Origin: Bacillota bacterium | GTDB taxonomy: Bacteria > Bacillota > Dehalobacteriia > UBA4068 | DNA length: 41,652 nucleotides | Assembly: GCA_030527285.1 (NCBI GenBank) | Contig: JAUNBC010000013.1 | Span: forward strand, 1 to 41,652 | Direction: 5' to 3' | Shown here: positions 1-6,797 of the stretch, piece by piece | How the letters are laid out: every line of letters starts with the position of its first letter | How positions within the stretch are numbered: the first letter of the stretch is position 1 | The notes under the pieces: model-generated | Seen by the model: only the letters and a program-made list of their open reading frames with translations | Database searches by the model: none | What the model was told of the DNA's origin: nothing | Translations under genes and position numbers: made by a program

Positions 1-483
1 GAGGCGGAAACGGCAGCCCCGGTTGAGGCGGCAGCGGCAGCGCCCGCCGGCGCGGCGCTGCATATTTACGGCGACGGCGTAACGGAGGAACGCTGGTTCA
101 CCATGGCGGAGCTGCAAGCCTTGAGCGGCGGCTACGTGGAGGCGGAATACTATTATCGCGGCAAAGACCCATCTCGCGGCCATAGCCTGTGTCAAGGTTT
201 GAGCGTGGCTTATCTGCTGGATCAGATAGAGCTAAAAGAGGGCGCGGCCAAGGTCGCCTTCCGCGCCGCTGACGGCTATGCCATGAGCTATACGATGAGC
301 AATGTGCGCAAATCCTATGTTGACGAGACCGACCTCTCCAAGCAGCTGTACATGATCCTGGCCTGGATGACGGACGGCGAAATCCGGGACGATCTGACTC
401 TGGTGATGGGTCAAAACATCGCGGGCGAGTATAACCGTACCTTTTGGGTAAAGGACGTTATCGCGCTCGAGGTCAGCCTGTAA
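1..483 (+). CDS. Molybdopterin-oxidoreductase-like domain protein, C-terminal part
   Basis: The reading frame is open from the first base, so the gene begins left of the window and only its last 160 residues are seen. After an Ala/Pro/Glu-rich linker (about residues 1-20) comes a domain with the same order of motifs as the two proteins at 2151-4341. These are a strand starting LHIYGDG, a FTMAELQAL segment, a turn with RAADGYAMSY, and a closing block DDLTLVMGQNIAGEY followed by WVKDV. This layout is that of the sulfite-oxidase-type molybdopterin-binding fold (Oxidored_molyb). The Cys that ligates Mo in true sulfite oxidases is not present in the visible part, so enzymatic activity is doubtful. 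The linker suggests an extracytoplasmic domain. The stop overlaps the start of the next gene (TAATG), which implies translational coupling. Confidence 0.7.
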   Translation, partial: EAETAAPVEAAAAAPAGAALHIYGDGVTEERWFTMAELQALSGGYVEAEYYYRGKDPSRGHSLCQGLSVAYLLDQIELKEGAAKVAFRAADGYAMSYTMSNVRKSYVDETDLSKQLYMILAWMTDGEIRDDLTLVMGQNIAGEYNRTFWVKDVIALEVSL

Positions 484-1043
484 TGAAAGCGCTGCGGCGC
501 TTCGCCGTCAAAGACCTGCTGCTTATCGCGGCCATGGCCGCCTTGGGCATAGCGATCAAGCCCGTCGTGGTGCCCTTGGCGCATCTGGTCAGCACGCCCT
601 TGCTGATACCCGGCGGCGCGCTGGCGGGCGGCTTGTATATGATGTGGCTGGTGATGGCAGCCGGTTTGACCGGCAAGCGGGGCGCGGCGACGCTGGCCGC
701 CGTCGTGCAGGCCATCTTAGTGCTGATAACCGGCGTTGTCGGCTCTCACGGCGTGATGAGCCTGCTCAGCTATAGCCTGCCCGGTCTGGCTATCGACGGG
801 ACGCTGCTGCTGCTCCGTCATCGCTGCTGCTGCCGCCCCTGCTGCTTTGCGGCCGGTATAGCCGCCAATCTTACCGGCACGGTCATCACAAATCTCATCT
901 TCTTCCGCCTGCCCTTGATCCCGCTGCTGTTGTCTCTGGCTGTGGCCGCCCTCTCCGGAGGGCTGGGCGGGCTGTTGAGCTGGCAGCTGTTAAAGGGGCT
1001 GCGCCGCTATGGCGTGCTCGGGGAAACGCCGCGGCTTTCTTAG
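483..1043 (+). CDS. ECF-type transporter S component-like membrane protein
   Basis: A 186-residue, very hydrophobic protein with about five to six predicted membrane helices. A short basic N-terminus (MKALRRFAVKDLLL) leads directly into the first helix. Small-residue-rich helices and the PGGALAGGLYMMWLV segment resemble substrate-specific S components of energy-coupling-factor vitamin/metal importers, and the length fits that class (170-200). The substrate is unknown; YkoE-like proteins are one possibility. The ATG at 483 overlaps the stop of the upstream gene; a longer frame exists but lacks support. No A, A' or T component is in this window, so it would share a housekeeping ECF module. Oddity: around residues 115-125 there is a run of five Cys (CCCRPCC) encoded by a CTG/TGC-rich tract, which may be real or reflect a local frame error. 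Confidence 0.6.
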   Translation: MKALRRFAVKDLLLIAAMAALGIAIKPVVVPLAHLVSTPLLIPGGALAGGLYMMWLVMAAGLTGKRGAATLAAVVQAILVLITGVVGSHGVMSLLSYSLPGLAIDGTLLLLRHRCCCRPCCFAAGIAANLTGTVITNLIFFRLPLIPLLLSLAVAALSGGLGGLLSWQLLKGLRRYGVLGETPRLS

Positions 1044-1122
1044 GCGGCGGCGCGTCCATAAACCGCGCCGGGGAATTTGCGCCTTTACGGACAAACCGGC
1101 AAGGTGATATAACGGAGATCAT

Positions 1123-2109
1123 ATGATGAAAAAATATCTGCTTCTCCCGCTGCTGGCGGTTTTGCCGCTGCTCGGCGCCTGCGGGCAAACAGCAGAATTC
1201 GCCGTGATCGACGGCGCGGCCGCGACGGACGGCGTTATCACAGTAGAGCAACGGGAGCTGGCTCTGAGCGCGGTTTATCCCGAGATAAAGACGGCGGATA
1301 TCTATACCGCGGACGGCCGGATCATTGACGCGCAAGCCGCCGAGGTGACGCTGAGCCGCGACGGTTGTTTAAGCGTGGGCGACGACAGCTATGACGCTGT
1401 CATTGGCCTGCTGCTGGACCCGCCGCCGGCCGCAAACACAGACGTATACGCTATGGCGAGGGAAAGGCTGCAAGCAGGGGAGCAGGTACTGATACTGTAT
1501 CTTGACGGCCTGGGCTGGGATACCTGGATATATGGGCTGGAGCAGGGGCTGACCCCTCATTTAGCCGCGCTGAACGCCCAACAGGCCGCCGCCTGCTGGC
1601 CCAGCATCACCCCGGTCAATTACGCTGCCATGGTCAGCGGGCAAACGCCCGCCGCCAGCGGGGTAAAGCAGCGGGGCGACCGGCAGCTCAACGCGCCCAC
1701 CCTCTTTGAGCATGCTGCGGAACAGGGACTCAGCGCCGCGGTCATCGAAGGCGCGGCGCAAATACTCGAGCTCGGCGTGACGCAGGAGCTGAACCCGGAC
1801 GATGACGGCGACGGCGATACCGACGACGAAGTGCTCGCCGCCGCCCTGGCCGCCATGGCTGAGCGGGAGTATGACCTGCTGTTCGTCCATTTCCACGGTA
1901 TCGACGACGTGGAGCATCAATACGGTCCCCATAGCGATCAGGCCTACGCCAAGCTGGCGGCCACCGACGCGATGGCCGGGCAATTGCTGGCGGCCTGGCC
2001 GGGCGCGGTGATCGTCTGCTCTGACCACGGCCAGCATCCGACCGAGGACGGCGGCGGGCACGGCGATTTTCGCGCCTCGGATATACTGGTACCGCTGCTG
2101 AACGATTAG
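1123..2109 (+). CDS. Lipoprotein phosphodiesterase/nucleotide pyrophosphatase (alkaline phosphatase superfamily)
   Basis: 328 residues with a lipoprotein signal (lipobox LGAC, Cys at about residue 20), so anchored outside the cytoplasmic membrane. The remainder matches the type I phosphodiesterase/NPP branch of the alkaline phosphatase superfamily. Metal-binding LYLDGLGWD sits near residue 127. The nucleophile region WPSITPVNYAAMVSG, with Thr as the likely attacking residue, is near 160. HFHGIDDVEHQYG is near 258, SDHGQ near 300 and GGHGD near 312. All expected metal ligands (Asp, Thr, Asp, His, Asp-His, His) are in place, so it is probably active on a phosphodiester or phosphate monoester. 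Start codons at 1123 and 1126 are adjacent; a GGAG lies about 8 bases upstream. It lies between genes for molybdopterin-fold proteins and an S component, which suggests removal of a phosphate or nucleotide group before uptake of a cofactor (inference). Confidence 0.8.
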   Translation: MMKKYLLLPLLAVLPLLGACGQTAEFAVIDGAAATDGVITVEQRELALSAVYPEIKTADIYTADGRIIDAQAAEVTLSRDGCLSVGDDSYDAVIGLLLDPPPAANTDVYAMARERLQAGEQVLILYLDGLGWDTWIYGLEQGLTPHLAALNAQQAAACWPSITPVNYAAMVSGQTPAASGVKQRGDRQLNAPTLFEHAAEQGLSAAVIEGAAQILELGVTQELNPDDDGDGDTDDEVLAAALAAMAEREYDLLFVHFHGIDDVEHQYGPHSDQAYAKLAATDAMAGQLLAAWPGAVIVCSDHGQHPTEDGGGHGDFRASDILVPLLND

Positions 2110-2150
2110 GCGCAAGGCGCCTTTCCATCTATAAAAGGGAGGTCTTAGCT

Positions 2151-3818
2151 GTGAAAAATATCGGCCGTTGCTCCGTTTTGCTGACCCTGCTGCTGCTGTT
2201 GGCGCTGGTTTTCATCGTCCCGCCCGCTGCGGCCGCCCCGCCGGATGAGGCGGCGGCTCACTCCTATTACGTACAGGCCGGCGAGACGGCGCCGTCTCCA
2301 TACGGTCAGGCGAATTATCTTTACGATACGCTGACCATCACCGGCGAAGGCATGGCCGGGCAGGTCGTATACACGGTGCTGGAGCTGGAAGCGCTGGCCG
2401 CGGACGCTGCTTTGAATTTGGGCTGGCAGGACGTTTACAGCCTGCTCAGCCGCGGCAACGTGTTCACGGAGCCCCTCTTCAGCGGCGTGCGCGCCTATGA
2501 ACTGCTGCAATACGCCGGACTGAAGGCGGATCTTCCCGACGGTACGGCGGTGAAATTCATCTCCAAGGACGGCTACGCCACCAGCCTGACCCTCGGCCAG
2601 CTGCGGCAGGGCTATAATCGTTACGCGGGCAAGGAGGCGGACGCGGCTCTTATCACGCCCAATCAGCCGGTATTGATCGCCTATGGCGTAAACGGCCTGC
2701 CGCTGGTCGGCCCTACCGGCAGCCAGGCCGTCTATACTAAATTCACCGCCGCCGACGGCTATGACGAAGCTCGCGATAATAGCGGCGGGCCTCTGCGTCT
2801 GGTGATCGGCCAGCGGCTGGCCGGCGAATATAACGCTCCCAGCTGCGCCAAGTGGCTGGCCGCCATCGTGGTGGGCGATGCGGGGGATTATGTTTATAGC
2901 CGCGACAGCGACAGCTCCTATCTCAGCGACAGCGTGCCGCAGGGCGGGGACTGGACGCATAGCGGCGACTACGCCGCCTATGCCGCTCATACCCTGACCA
3001 TCTCCGGCAGCGAGGCCAAAAGCGCCGTCCTGACCCTGAGCGAGCTGGAAGCCGCGACTGAGCTGATAGTCAGGGACTATTTCGCCGCCTCGGCCGGCCG
3101 CAATATTTATGAAGGCTTGAAGCTGAACGAACTGATCAAGCTTTATCTGGCCGAGGGCGTGGAAGCCCCCGGCGCGGTGACCGTGATCTCCGGCGACGGC
3201 TATGCCGCCGCGCTGGACTTGCACGATCTGGCAAACGGCGTGGTCAGCGGTTATCAGCCGGGGCTGACCCGCCCGCTGCTGCTGGCCTATGCCATAGACG
3301 GCGCGCCGCTGGTGGAAACAGCCCAAGACCCGCTCTATAACGGCGGCAACGCCTACGGCCCTCTGCGCTTGGTGGTGGAGAACACCATCTCTAAATGGGT
3401 GAAGGACGTGGAGCTGATCCTGATTGGCGAGCCGGTGTTCACCGACCTGAGCGGGGAATACGCGGCCGTTGCCCCGGCGGTGTACCGGCTGTACGCCCGC
3501 GGCGCGGTGCACGGCCGCGGCGACGGCGGCTTCTATCCGCAAGATGCGGCGCGCGTTGGCGAGGCTGTGAAGATGCTGCTGTTGGCTCAGGGTCAGGAGC
3601 CGCCTCAGAGCACGGCCGGTGAAAACTGGGCTGAAGCCTATCTGCGTCTGGCCGCGCAGCAGGGTCTGCCGGTCGCGGAGCAGGCCGTTGCCGGCGCATA
3701 TATCAGCCGCGAGGAGCTGAACGCCTTGCTGGCCGCTATCGGTACGGAATTGCGGCTTCCGGCCGGCGGCGCGACGGTCAGTCGCGCCGAGCTGGCGGCC
3801 TTGCTCAGCCGGCTCTAA
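2151..3818 (+). CDS. Secreted protein with two molybdopterin-oxidoreductase-like domains and a C-terminal SLH-like segment
   Basis: GTG start preceded by AAAGGGAGG (2134-2142). 555 residues: Sec signal peptide (residues 1-28, ending AAA), then two copies of a sulfite-oxidase-like fold. Copy 1 (about 50-245) runs from LTITGEGMAGQ through FISKDGYATSL to SGGPLRLVIGQRLAGEY. Copy 2 (about 275-430) runs from HTLTISGSEAK through VISGDGYAAAL to YGPLRLVVEN. An SLH-like C-terminus starts near 438 (FTDLSGEY, then AVYRLYARGAVHGRGDGGFYPQ), which would tether it to the cell wall or outer layer. Neither copy has a Cys where Mo-ligating Cys occurs in sulfite oxidases; the equivalent segments read LLSRGN and ASAGRN. 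The domains may therefore bind something other than active Mo cofactor. It is followed 10 bases later by a third relative. Confidence 0.75.
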   Translation: MKNIGRCSVLLTLLLLLALVFIVPPAAAAPPDEAAAHSYYVQAGETAPSPYGQANYLYDTLTITGEGMAGQVVYTVLELEALAADAALNLGWQDVYSLLSRGNVFTEPLFSGVRAYELLQYAGLKADLPDGTAVKFISKDGYATSLTLGQLRQGYNRYAGKEADAALITPNQPVLIAYGVNGLPLVGPTGSQAVYTKFTAADGYDEARDNSGGPLRLVIGQRLAGEYNAPSCAKWLAAIVVGDAGDYVYSRDSDSSYLSDSVPQGGDWTHSGDYAAYAAHTLTISGSEAKSAVLTLSELEAATELIVRDYFAASAGRNIYEGLKLNELIKLYLAEGVEAPGAVTVISGDGYAAALDLHDLANGVVSGYQPGLTRPLLLAYAIDGAPLVETAQDPLYNGGNAYGPLRLVVENTISKWVKDVELILIGEPVFTDLSGEYAAVAPAVYRLYARGAVHGRGDGGFYPQDAARVGEAVKMLLLAQGQEPPQSTAGENWAEAYLRLAAQQGLPVAEQAVAGAYISREELNALLAAIGTELRLPAGGATVSRAELAALLSRL

Positions 3819-3828
3819 AGGAGAGCTT

Positions 3829-4341
3829 ATGGCAAAGAAAAATCGCCTTATCATCGCCGTCCTGCTGCTGCTGATTATCGCGGTGGCGATATTAGCCCTG
3901 CTCAATCGACCCGAGGGTCAACTGATCTCCGGCCAACTGGATATCATGCAGGACGGGGAATTATTGACCAGCTACAGCGTGGCCGAGCTGCAAAGCCTGC
4001 CGGCCAGCCAATTTGAGAAGGATATACTATCCGCCAACTTCGCTGATGAAAGCGGCCTGTGGAGCGGCGTGGCTCTCGCCACGCTGCTGGACGACGCCGC
4101 CCCCGGCTGGCAAGACAGCGGTTGCAGTATGATCGCCGCCCGCGCCGAGGACGGCTATGTCATCGCCTTTGATATCAGCGAAGCGCTGGCGGACGGCAAT
4201 ATCTATATCTGCTGGCTATTGAACGGCGAGCCTCTGGGAACCATGGACGACGGCGGCAGCGGGCCGCTGCGCGTCATCGTGCGCGAGGACGAATTCGGCA
4301 CCCGCTGCGCGCGCTGGCTGTGCCGGCTGGAGCTGATCTGA
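3829..4341 (+). CDS. Membrane-anchored single molybdopterin-oxidoreductase-like domain protein
   Basis: 170 residues. AAAGGAG lies just upstream of the ATG. An N-terminal signal anchor (about residues 6-25) is followed by one copy of the same domain as in the upstream genes: LDIMQDGEL, YSVAELQSLP, GLWSGVALATLLDDAAPGW, RAEDGYVIAFDI and GSGPLRVIVREDEFGTRCARW. At about 140 residues the domain is a minimal version of the fold. The Cys residues near the C-terminus (RCARWLC) are not at the Mo-ligand position. It is the last gene of the operon entering from the left edge, 10 bases after the two-domain SLH protein, and probably works at the membrane surface with it. Function unknown. Confidence 0.65.
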   Translation: MAKKNRLIIAVLLLLIIAVAILALLNRPEGQLISGQLDIMQDGELLTSYSVAELQSLPASQFEKDILSANFADESGLWSGVALATLLDDAAPGWQDSGCSMIAARAEDGYVIAFDISEALADGNIYICWLLNGEPLGTMDDGGSGPLRVIVREDEFGTRCARWLCRLELI

Positions 4342-4399
4342 CGGCGGCGGTGGCTGCCGTCCTGCTGCGTCGGGCGAGAGCAGGCTGTAATAGCCGCGC

Positions 4400-4464
4400 T
4401 CCCTTATCAGCAGCCCCAGGGCTTGGGCGCGAAGCCCGACGGCGGCTGCCATAAACCCCTGCTA
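4400..4464 (-). repeat. Dispersed intergenic repeat, copy A
   Basis: A stretch of about 60 bases just downstream of the gene ending at 4341 is clearly similar to one at 22789-22850. Both contain TTATCAGCA, then CCC.AGG, CTTGGGC, CCCGAC and CGGC, and end in AAACCC. By eye roughly three quarters of positions agree. On the minus strand copy A reads as an open peptide (GFMAAAVGLRAQALGLLIRE). Copy B gives GFAAGVGI*AQDLGLLIKE with a stop inside. Both start two codons after a stop, so a working gene is unlikely. The TTGGGC/GCCCGA arms could form a short hairpin. Confidence 0.55.
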
Positions 4465-4476
4465 AGGCGCGCTGCC
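4462..4476 (+). repeat. 15-bp direct repeat, left copy
   Basis: CTAAGGCGCGCTGCC occurs here and again, identically, at 4694-4708. The pair encloses a terminator and a palindromic element. CCCCTG before this copy and CAGGGG after the other form an outer inverted repeat. Confidence 0.7.
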
Positions 4477-4524
4477 AAGGCGGTGCAACTTAGGGAGGCG
4501 GCGGTTTTCCGCACCTAAATCAAA

Positions 4525-4550
4525 AAGCCCTGCGCAAACAGGGCTTCTTC
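4525..4550 (+). terminator. Rho-independent terminator of the left-edge operon
   Basis: Stem AAGCCCTG (4525-4532) pairs with CAGGGCTT (4539-4546) around the loop CGCAAA, followed by a pyrimidine/T-rich CTTCTT. It lies about 185 bases after the last gene of the left operon. Confidence 0.75.
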
Positions 4551-4572
4551 TTATGCGGAAAACTACGAAGTA

Positions 4573-4683
4573 TTTCTGCGGCGAGAAATTTCGGCGCAGG
4601 GCAAGGCGCAAAGCGCAGCAATAGACGGAGCCTATTGCGAGCATTTGCAACGCCACACTGCGCCGAAAGAGCCGACGCAGAAA
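4573..4683. repeat. Palindromic intergenic element with nested inverted repeats
   Basis: A 111-base element built as nested inverted repeats. TTTCTGCG (4573-4580) pairs with CGCAGAAA (4676-4683). TTTCGGCGCAG (4589-4599) pairs with CTGCGCCGAAA (4658-4668). An inner hairpin GCAATAG/CTATTGC lies at 4618-4638. No coding potential is visible. The layout resembles REP/MITE-like elements of Firmicute genomes. Only one copy is in the window. It lies inside a pair of 15-bp direct repeats (4462-4476, 4694-4708). Confidence 0.65.
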
Positions 4684-4691
4684 CGGCGTAT

Positions 4692-4731
4692 CCCTAAGGC
4701 GCGCTGCCTAACAGGGGTTTTTGTTTGCCTT
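4692..4731 (+). terminator. Second terminator-like hairpin, overlapping the right direct repeat
   Basis: CCCT (4692-4695) and GGC pair with GCC and AGGG (4713-4716), giving an interrupted stem that contains the 15-bp direct repeat (4694-4708). It is followed by GTTTTTG and a run of T. It may back up the terminator at 4525. Confidence 0.5.
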
Positions 4732-4791
4732 TTTTGCTCTCGGGCGCTGCTTTTGGCCAAAACGCTGCTACGCCGCCGCTGAATTTGGCTA

Positions 4792-4820
4792 TTGCATTTT
4801 ATATGCGTATCTGGTATAAT
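4792..4820 (+). promoter_or_regulatory. Sigma-A promoter of the liv operon
   Basis: -35 TTGCAT (4792-4797), spacer of 17 bases, -10 TATAAT (4815-4820). It lies downstream of the terminators and is the only strong promoter before livG, giving a leader of about 285 bases. Confidence 0.75.
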
Positions 4821-5112
4821 TTTCGTATCGCGTGCGTAAGGAGATTAGCGTCTGCGACAATAAAACCGATCGCCATCCTGCTGTTTGTTGATGAATAACC
4901 TGCTTTAGCCGGTGTTTAACAGATATTGCGGGATATTTTATGTCTGCAAGGGTTTAGCTTGGCAGATAAATATATTGCATATATATAGATTATTTCTTAT
5001 ACGTATTACACCGCGTTTGGTTTATGCCTGGCCTTTTATTATCTGCGTTATCTGCGAAATAAGCTTCTATATTGTAAATAACGGTATTAATCTCCCGGAA
5101 GGAGTTGTGCAT
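4821..5112 (+). other. Long AT-rich leader upstream of livG
   Basis: About 290 bases between the promoter and the livG start, much richer in A+T than the genes around it. An AAGGAG at about 4838-4843 is not followed by a credible start. The livG frame remains open upstream to a GTG at 4912 and would add 67 hydrophobic residues, but AAGGAG at 5099-5104 fixes the start at 5113. No T-box or other riboswitch motif was recognised. Confidence 0.4.
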
Positions 5113-5889
5113 ATGGCGTTATTAGAAACTACCGGCGTGTCAATCAATTTCGGCGGCCTCTGGGCGGTCAAGAACGTTGATTTCTCGATCGAGCCGCGGC
5201 AGATCATTGGCCTGATCGGACCCAACGGTTCCGGCAAGACCACCTTCCTCAATATCATCAGCGGCATTTATACCGCTACCGAGGGACAGGTGATGATGAA
5301 GGGCGAGACTATTACCGGCCTCAAGCCTTATCAGATATTCAAAAAGGGTATGAGCCGCACCTATCAGTCCAGCCGCCTGTGCTGGGATCTATCCGTGGCG
5401 GATAATATTCTTATCGGCTTATATACCAAGCAGAAATACAGTTTTGCCGATACCATTTTCCGTCCCAAAAAGACCGACGGCGAGATCTATGACGGTTTGC
5501 AGCAATGTATGGATATGCTCAGCTATTTTAACCCCGAGCTGGTGGATCGCCGCTATGAGTTGGTCAAGAACATACCGCATATCGACCGCCGCCGCATCGA
5601 GATCAGCCGCGCGCTGGTTTCTCATCCGAGCATAGTGCTGCTGGACGAGCCGACCGCCGGCCTGAACGATGATGAAACGATGGAGATGATGGATGATATA
5701 CGCAAGATCAAGGAGAAAATACAGGATATCTGCATCATCATCATCGAGCATGATATGAAGGTCATGGCCGAGGTGCCGGAGCATATCGTCGTGTTCAATG
5801 CCGGACAAAAGATCGCCGAGGGCGTATATAAGGATATCGTCAGCGATCCCGCTGTGATCAACGCATATTTAGGGGGTGCCGCCGTATGA
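5113..5889 (+). CDS. livG: Branched-chain amino acid/amide-type ABC transporter ATPase LivG
   Basis: 258 residues, the usual length for LivG. AAGGAG lies 8 bases before the ATG. The Walker A motif GPNGSGKTT is at residues 36-44, Walker B IVLLDEP near 175-180, then TAGLN, and the switch His in IIEHDMKVM. The C-terminus DPAVINAYLGG is typical of LivG. Oddity: the ABC signature, normally LSYGQQRRLEI, reads IPHIDRRRIEI here, so both the Ser and the Gly that contact ATP in the partner subunit are replaced. LivF keeps a perfect LSGGE, so the pair may work asymmetrically with one degenerate site. It is the first gene of a livGFKHM operon, and its stop overlaps the livF start (ATGA). The actual substrate (Leu/Ile/Val, amide or other) is not readable. 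Confidence 0.9.
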   Translation: MALLETTGVSINFGGLWAVKNVDFSIEPRQIIGLIGPNGSGKTTFLNIISGIYTATEGQVMMKGETITGLKPYQIFKKGMSRTYQSSRLCWDLSVADNILIGLYTKQKYSFADTIFRPKKTDGEIYDGLQQCMDMLSYFNPELVDRRYELVKNIPHIDRRRIEISRALVSHPSIVLLDEPTAGLNDDETMEMMDDIRKIKEKIQDICIIIIEHDMKVMAEVPEHIVVFNAGQKIAEGVYKDIVSDPAVINAYLGGAAV

Positions 5890-6593
5890 CGAAAATGCTG
5901 GAGATCAACAAGCTGTATACCAGCTATGGGCGTATCCCGATGCTGATGGATATCAGCATGGATATTGACGAGGGCGAGGTATGCTGCGTTTTGGGCGCTA
6001 ATGGCGCGGGCAAGACCACGCTGGTGAAGGCGATACTGAATATGGTCAAGGCCGATTCCGGCGGGATGAAATTAGCCGGCGAGCCGATCGACGACTGGCC
6101 GACGCATAAGCGTATCGAGCAGGGTATATCCCTGTCGGCGGCAGCCGTGGGCACCTTCCAGAAGATGAGCGTGGAAACTAATCTCAAAATGGGCGCTTTC
6201 TTCATTGATGACGCCAAGCTGTTGTCCGAGCGGCTGGAAGAGATATACCGTTCTTTTCCGGTATTGCGCGAGCGCCTGCAGCAAAAGGCCGGGACCCTGT
6301 CCGGCGGCGAGCGCACGATGCTGGCCATCGCCCGCTCGGTCATCAATAAGCCGCGGCTGCTGATCCTGGACGAGCCCTCGCTCGGCCTGGCGCCGATCAT
6401 GGTCGAGGAAGTGTTCGAGATCATCAAGCGCCTGCGTGACGAGAAGATGACGATATTGCTGGTCGAGCAGAACGCTGCCAAGGCTCTGAACGTGGCCACG
6501 CGCGGCTATGTGATACAAAAGGGCGCTATCGTCTTTAGCGGCGACGCCGAGCAGCTGCGCGGCTCGGAATTTGTGGAAAATCCGGTGATGTAG
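5886..6593 (+). CDS. livF: Branched-chain amino acid/amide-type ABC transporter ATPase LivF
   Basis: 235 residues, normal for LivF. Walker A GANGAGKTT is near residue 37, signature LSGGERTMLAIARS near 138, Walker B LLILDEPSLGLAP near 158, and the switch His is replaced by Gln in LLVEQNAAKAL, as is usual in LivF. It starts inside the livG stop (ATGA overlap), so the two ATPases are translationally coupled and form the nucleotide-binding dimer of the importer. About 200 bases containing a strong hairpin follow before the binding-protein gene. Confidence 0.92.
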   Translation: MTKMLEINKLYTSYGRIPMLMDISMDIDEGEVCCVLGANGAGKTTLVKAILNMVKADSGGMKLAGEPIDDWPTHKRIEQGISLSAAAVGTFQKMSVETNLKMGAFFIDDAKLLSERLEEIYRSFPVLRERLQQKAGTLSGGERTMLAIARSVINKPRLLILDEPSLGLAPIMVEEVFEIIKRLRDEKMTILLVEQNAAKALNVATRGYVIQKGAIVFSGDAEQLRGSEFVENPVM

Positions 6594-6707
6594 CGCCGCC
6601 GGCGCGCCCGCGAATGGCGCCTAAGCCAAATCTCATACGGCAGCCAGCGGGCTTTCCGAACGCGCCGCCGGGATTTTGGGTAACTTGGCGCGAATCTTAG
6701 GGTATTG

Positions 6708-6733
6708 ATCGCCGCGTCAGCCGGCGCGGCGAT
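6708..6733 (+). other. Intercistronic hairpin before livK
   Basis: ATCGCCGCG (6708-6716) pairs perfectly with CGCGGCGAT (6725-6733) around an 8-base loop. No T-run follows, so it is more likely an mRNA stabiliser or processing site than a terminator. It would allow livK to accumulate more transcript than the ATPase genes. Confidence 0.5.
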
Positions 6734-6797
6734 TGATATAGCAGTATGGCAAGAGATCAAGAGCATTAAGAAAGAGAATTAAGGAGGTATGTGGAAA

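Noticed and set aside
2145-3905. 586-residue open frame on the minus strand opposite the SLH/molybdopterin-fold gene
   Set aside because: It mirrors a GC-rich plus-strand gene with a signal peptide and clear domains. Its composition is that of an antisense shadow (Arg/Gln/His/Ala-rich) and it has no ribosome site.
4216-4452. Short minus-strand frame (GFMAAAVGLRAQALGLLIRE peptide) as a small gene
   Set aside because: No ribosome site, it overlaps the end of a real gene, and the similar copy at 22789-22850 has an in-frame stop. Kept only as a repeat.
4912-5112. N-terminal extension of LivG from a GTG at 4912
   Set aside because: AAGGAG with correct spacing marks ATG 5113, and the protein from there has normal LivG length. 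The extension is hydrophobic and has no counterpart in the family.
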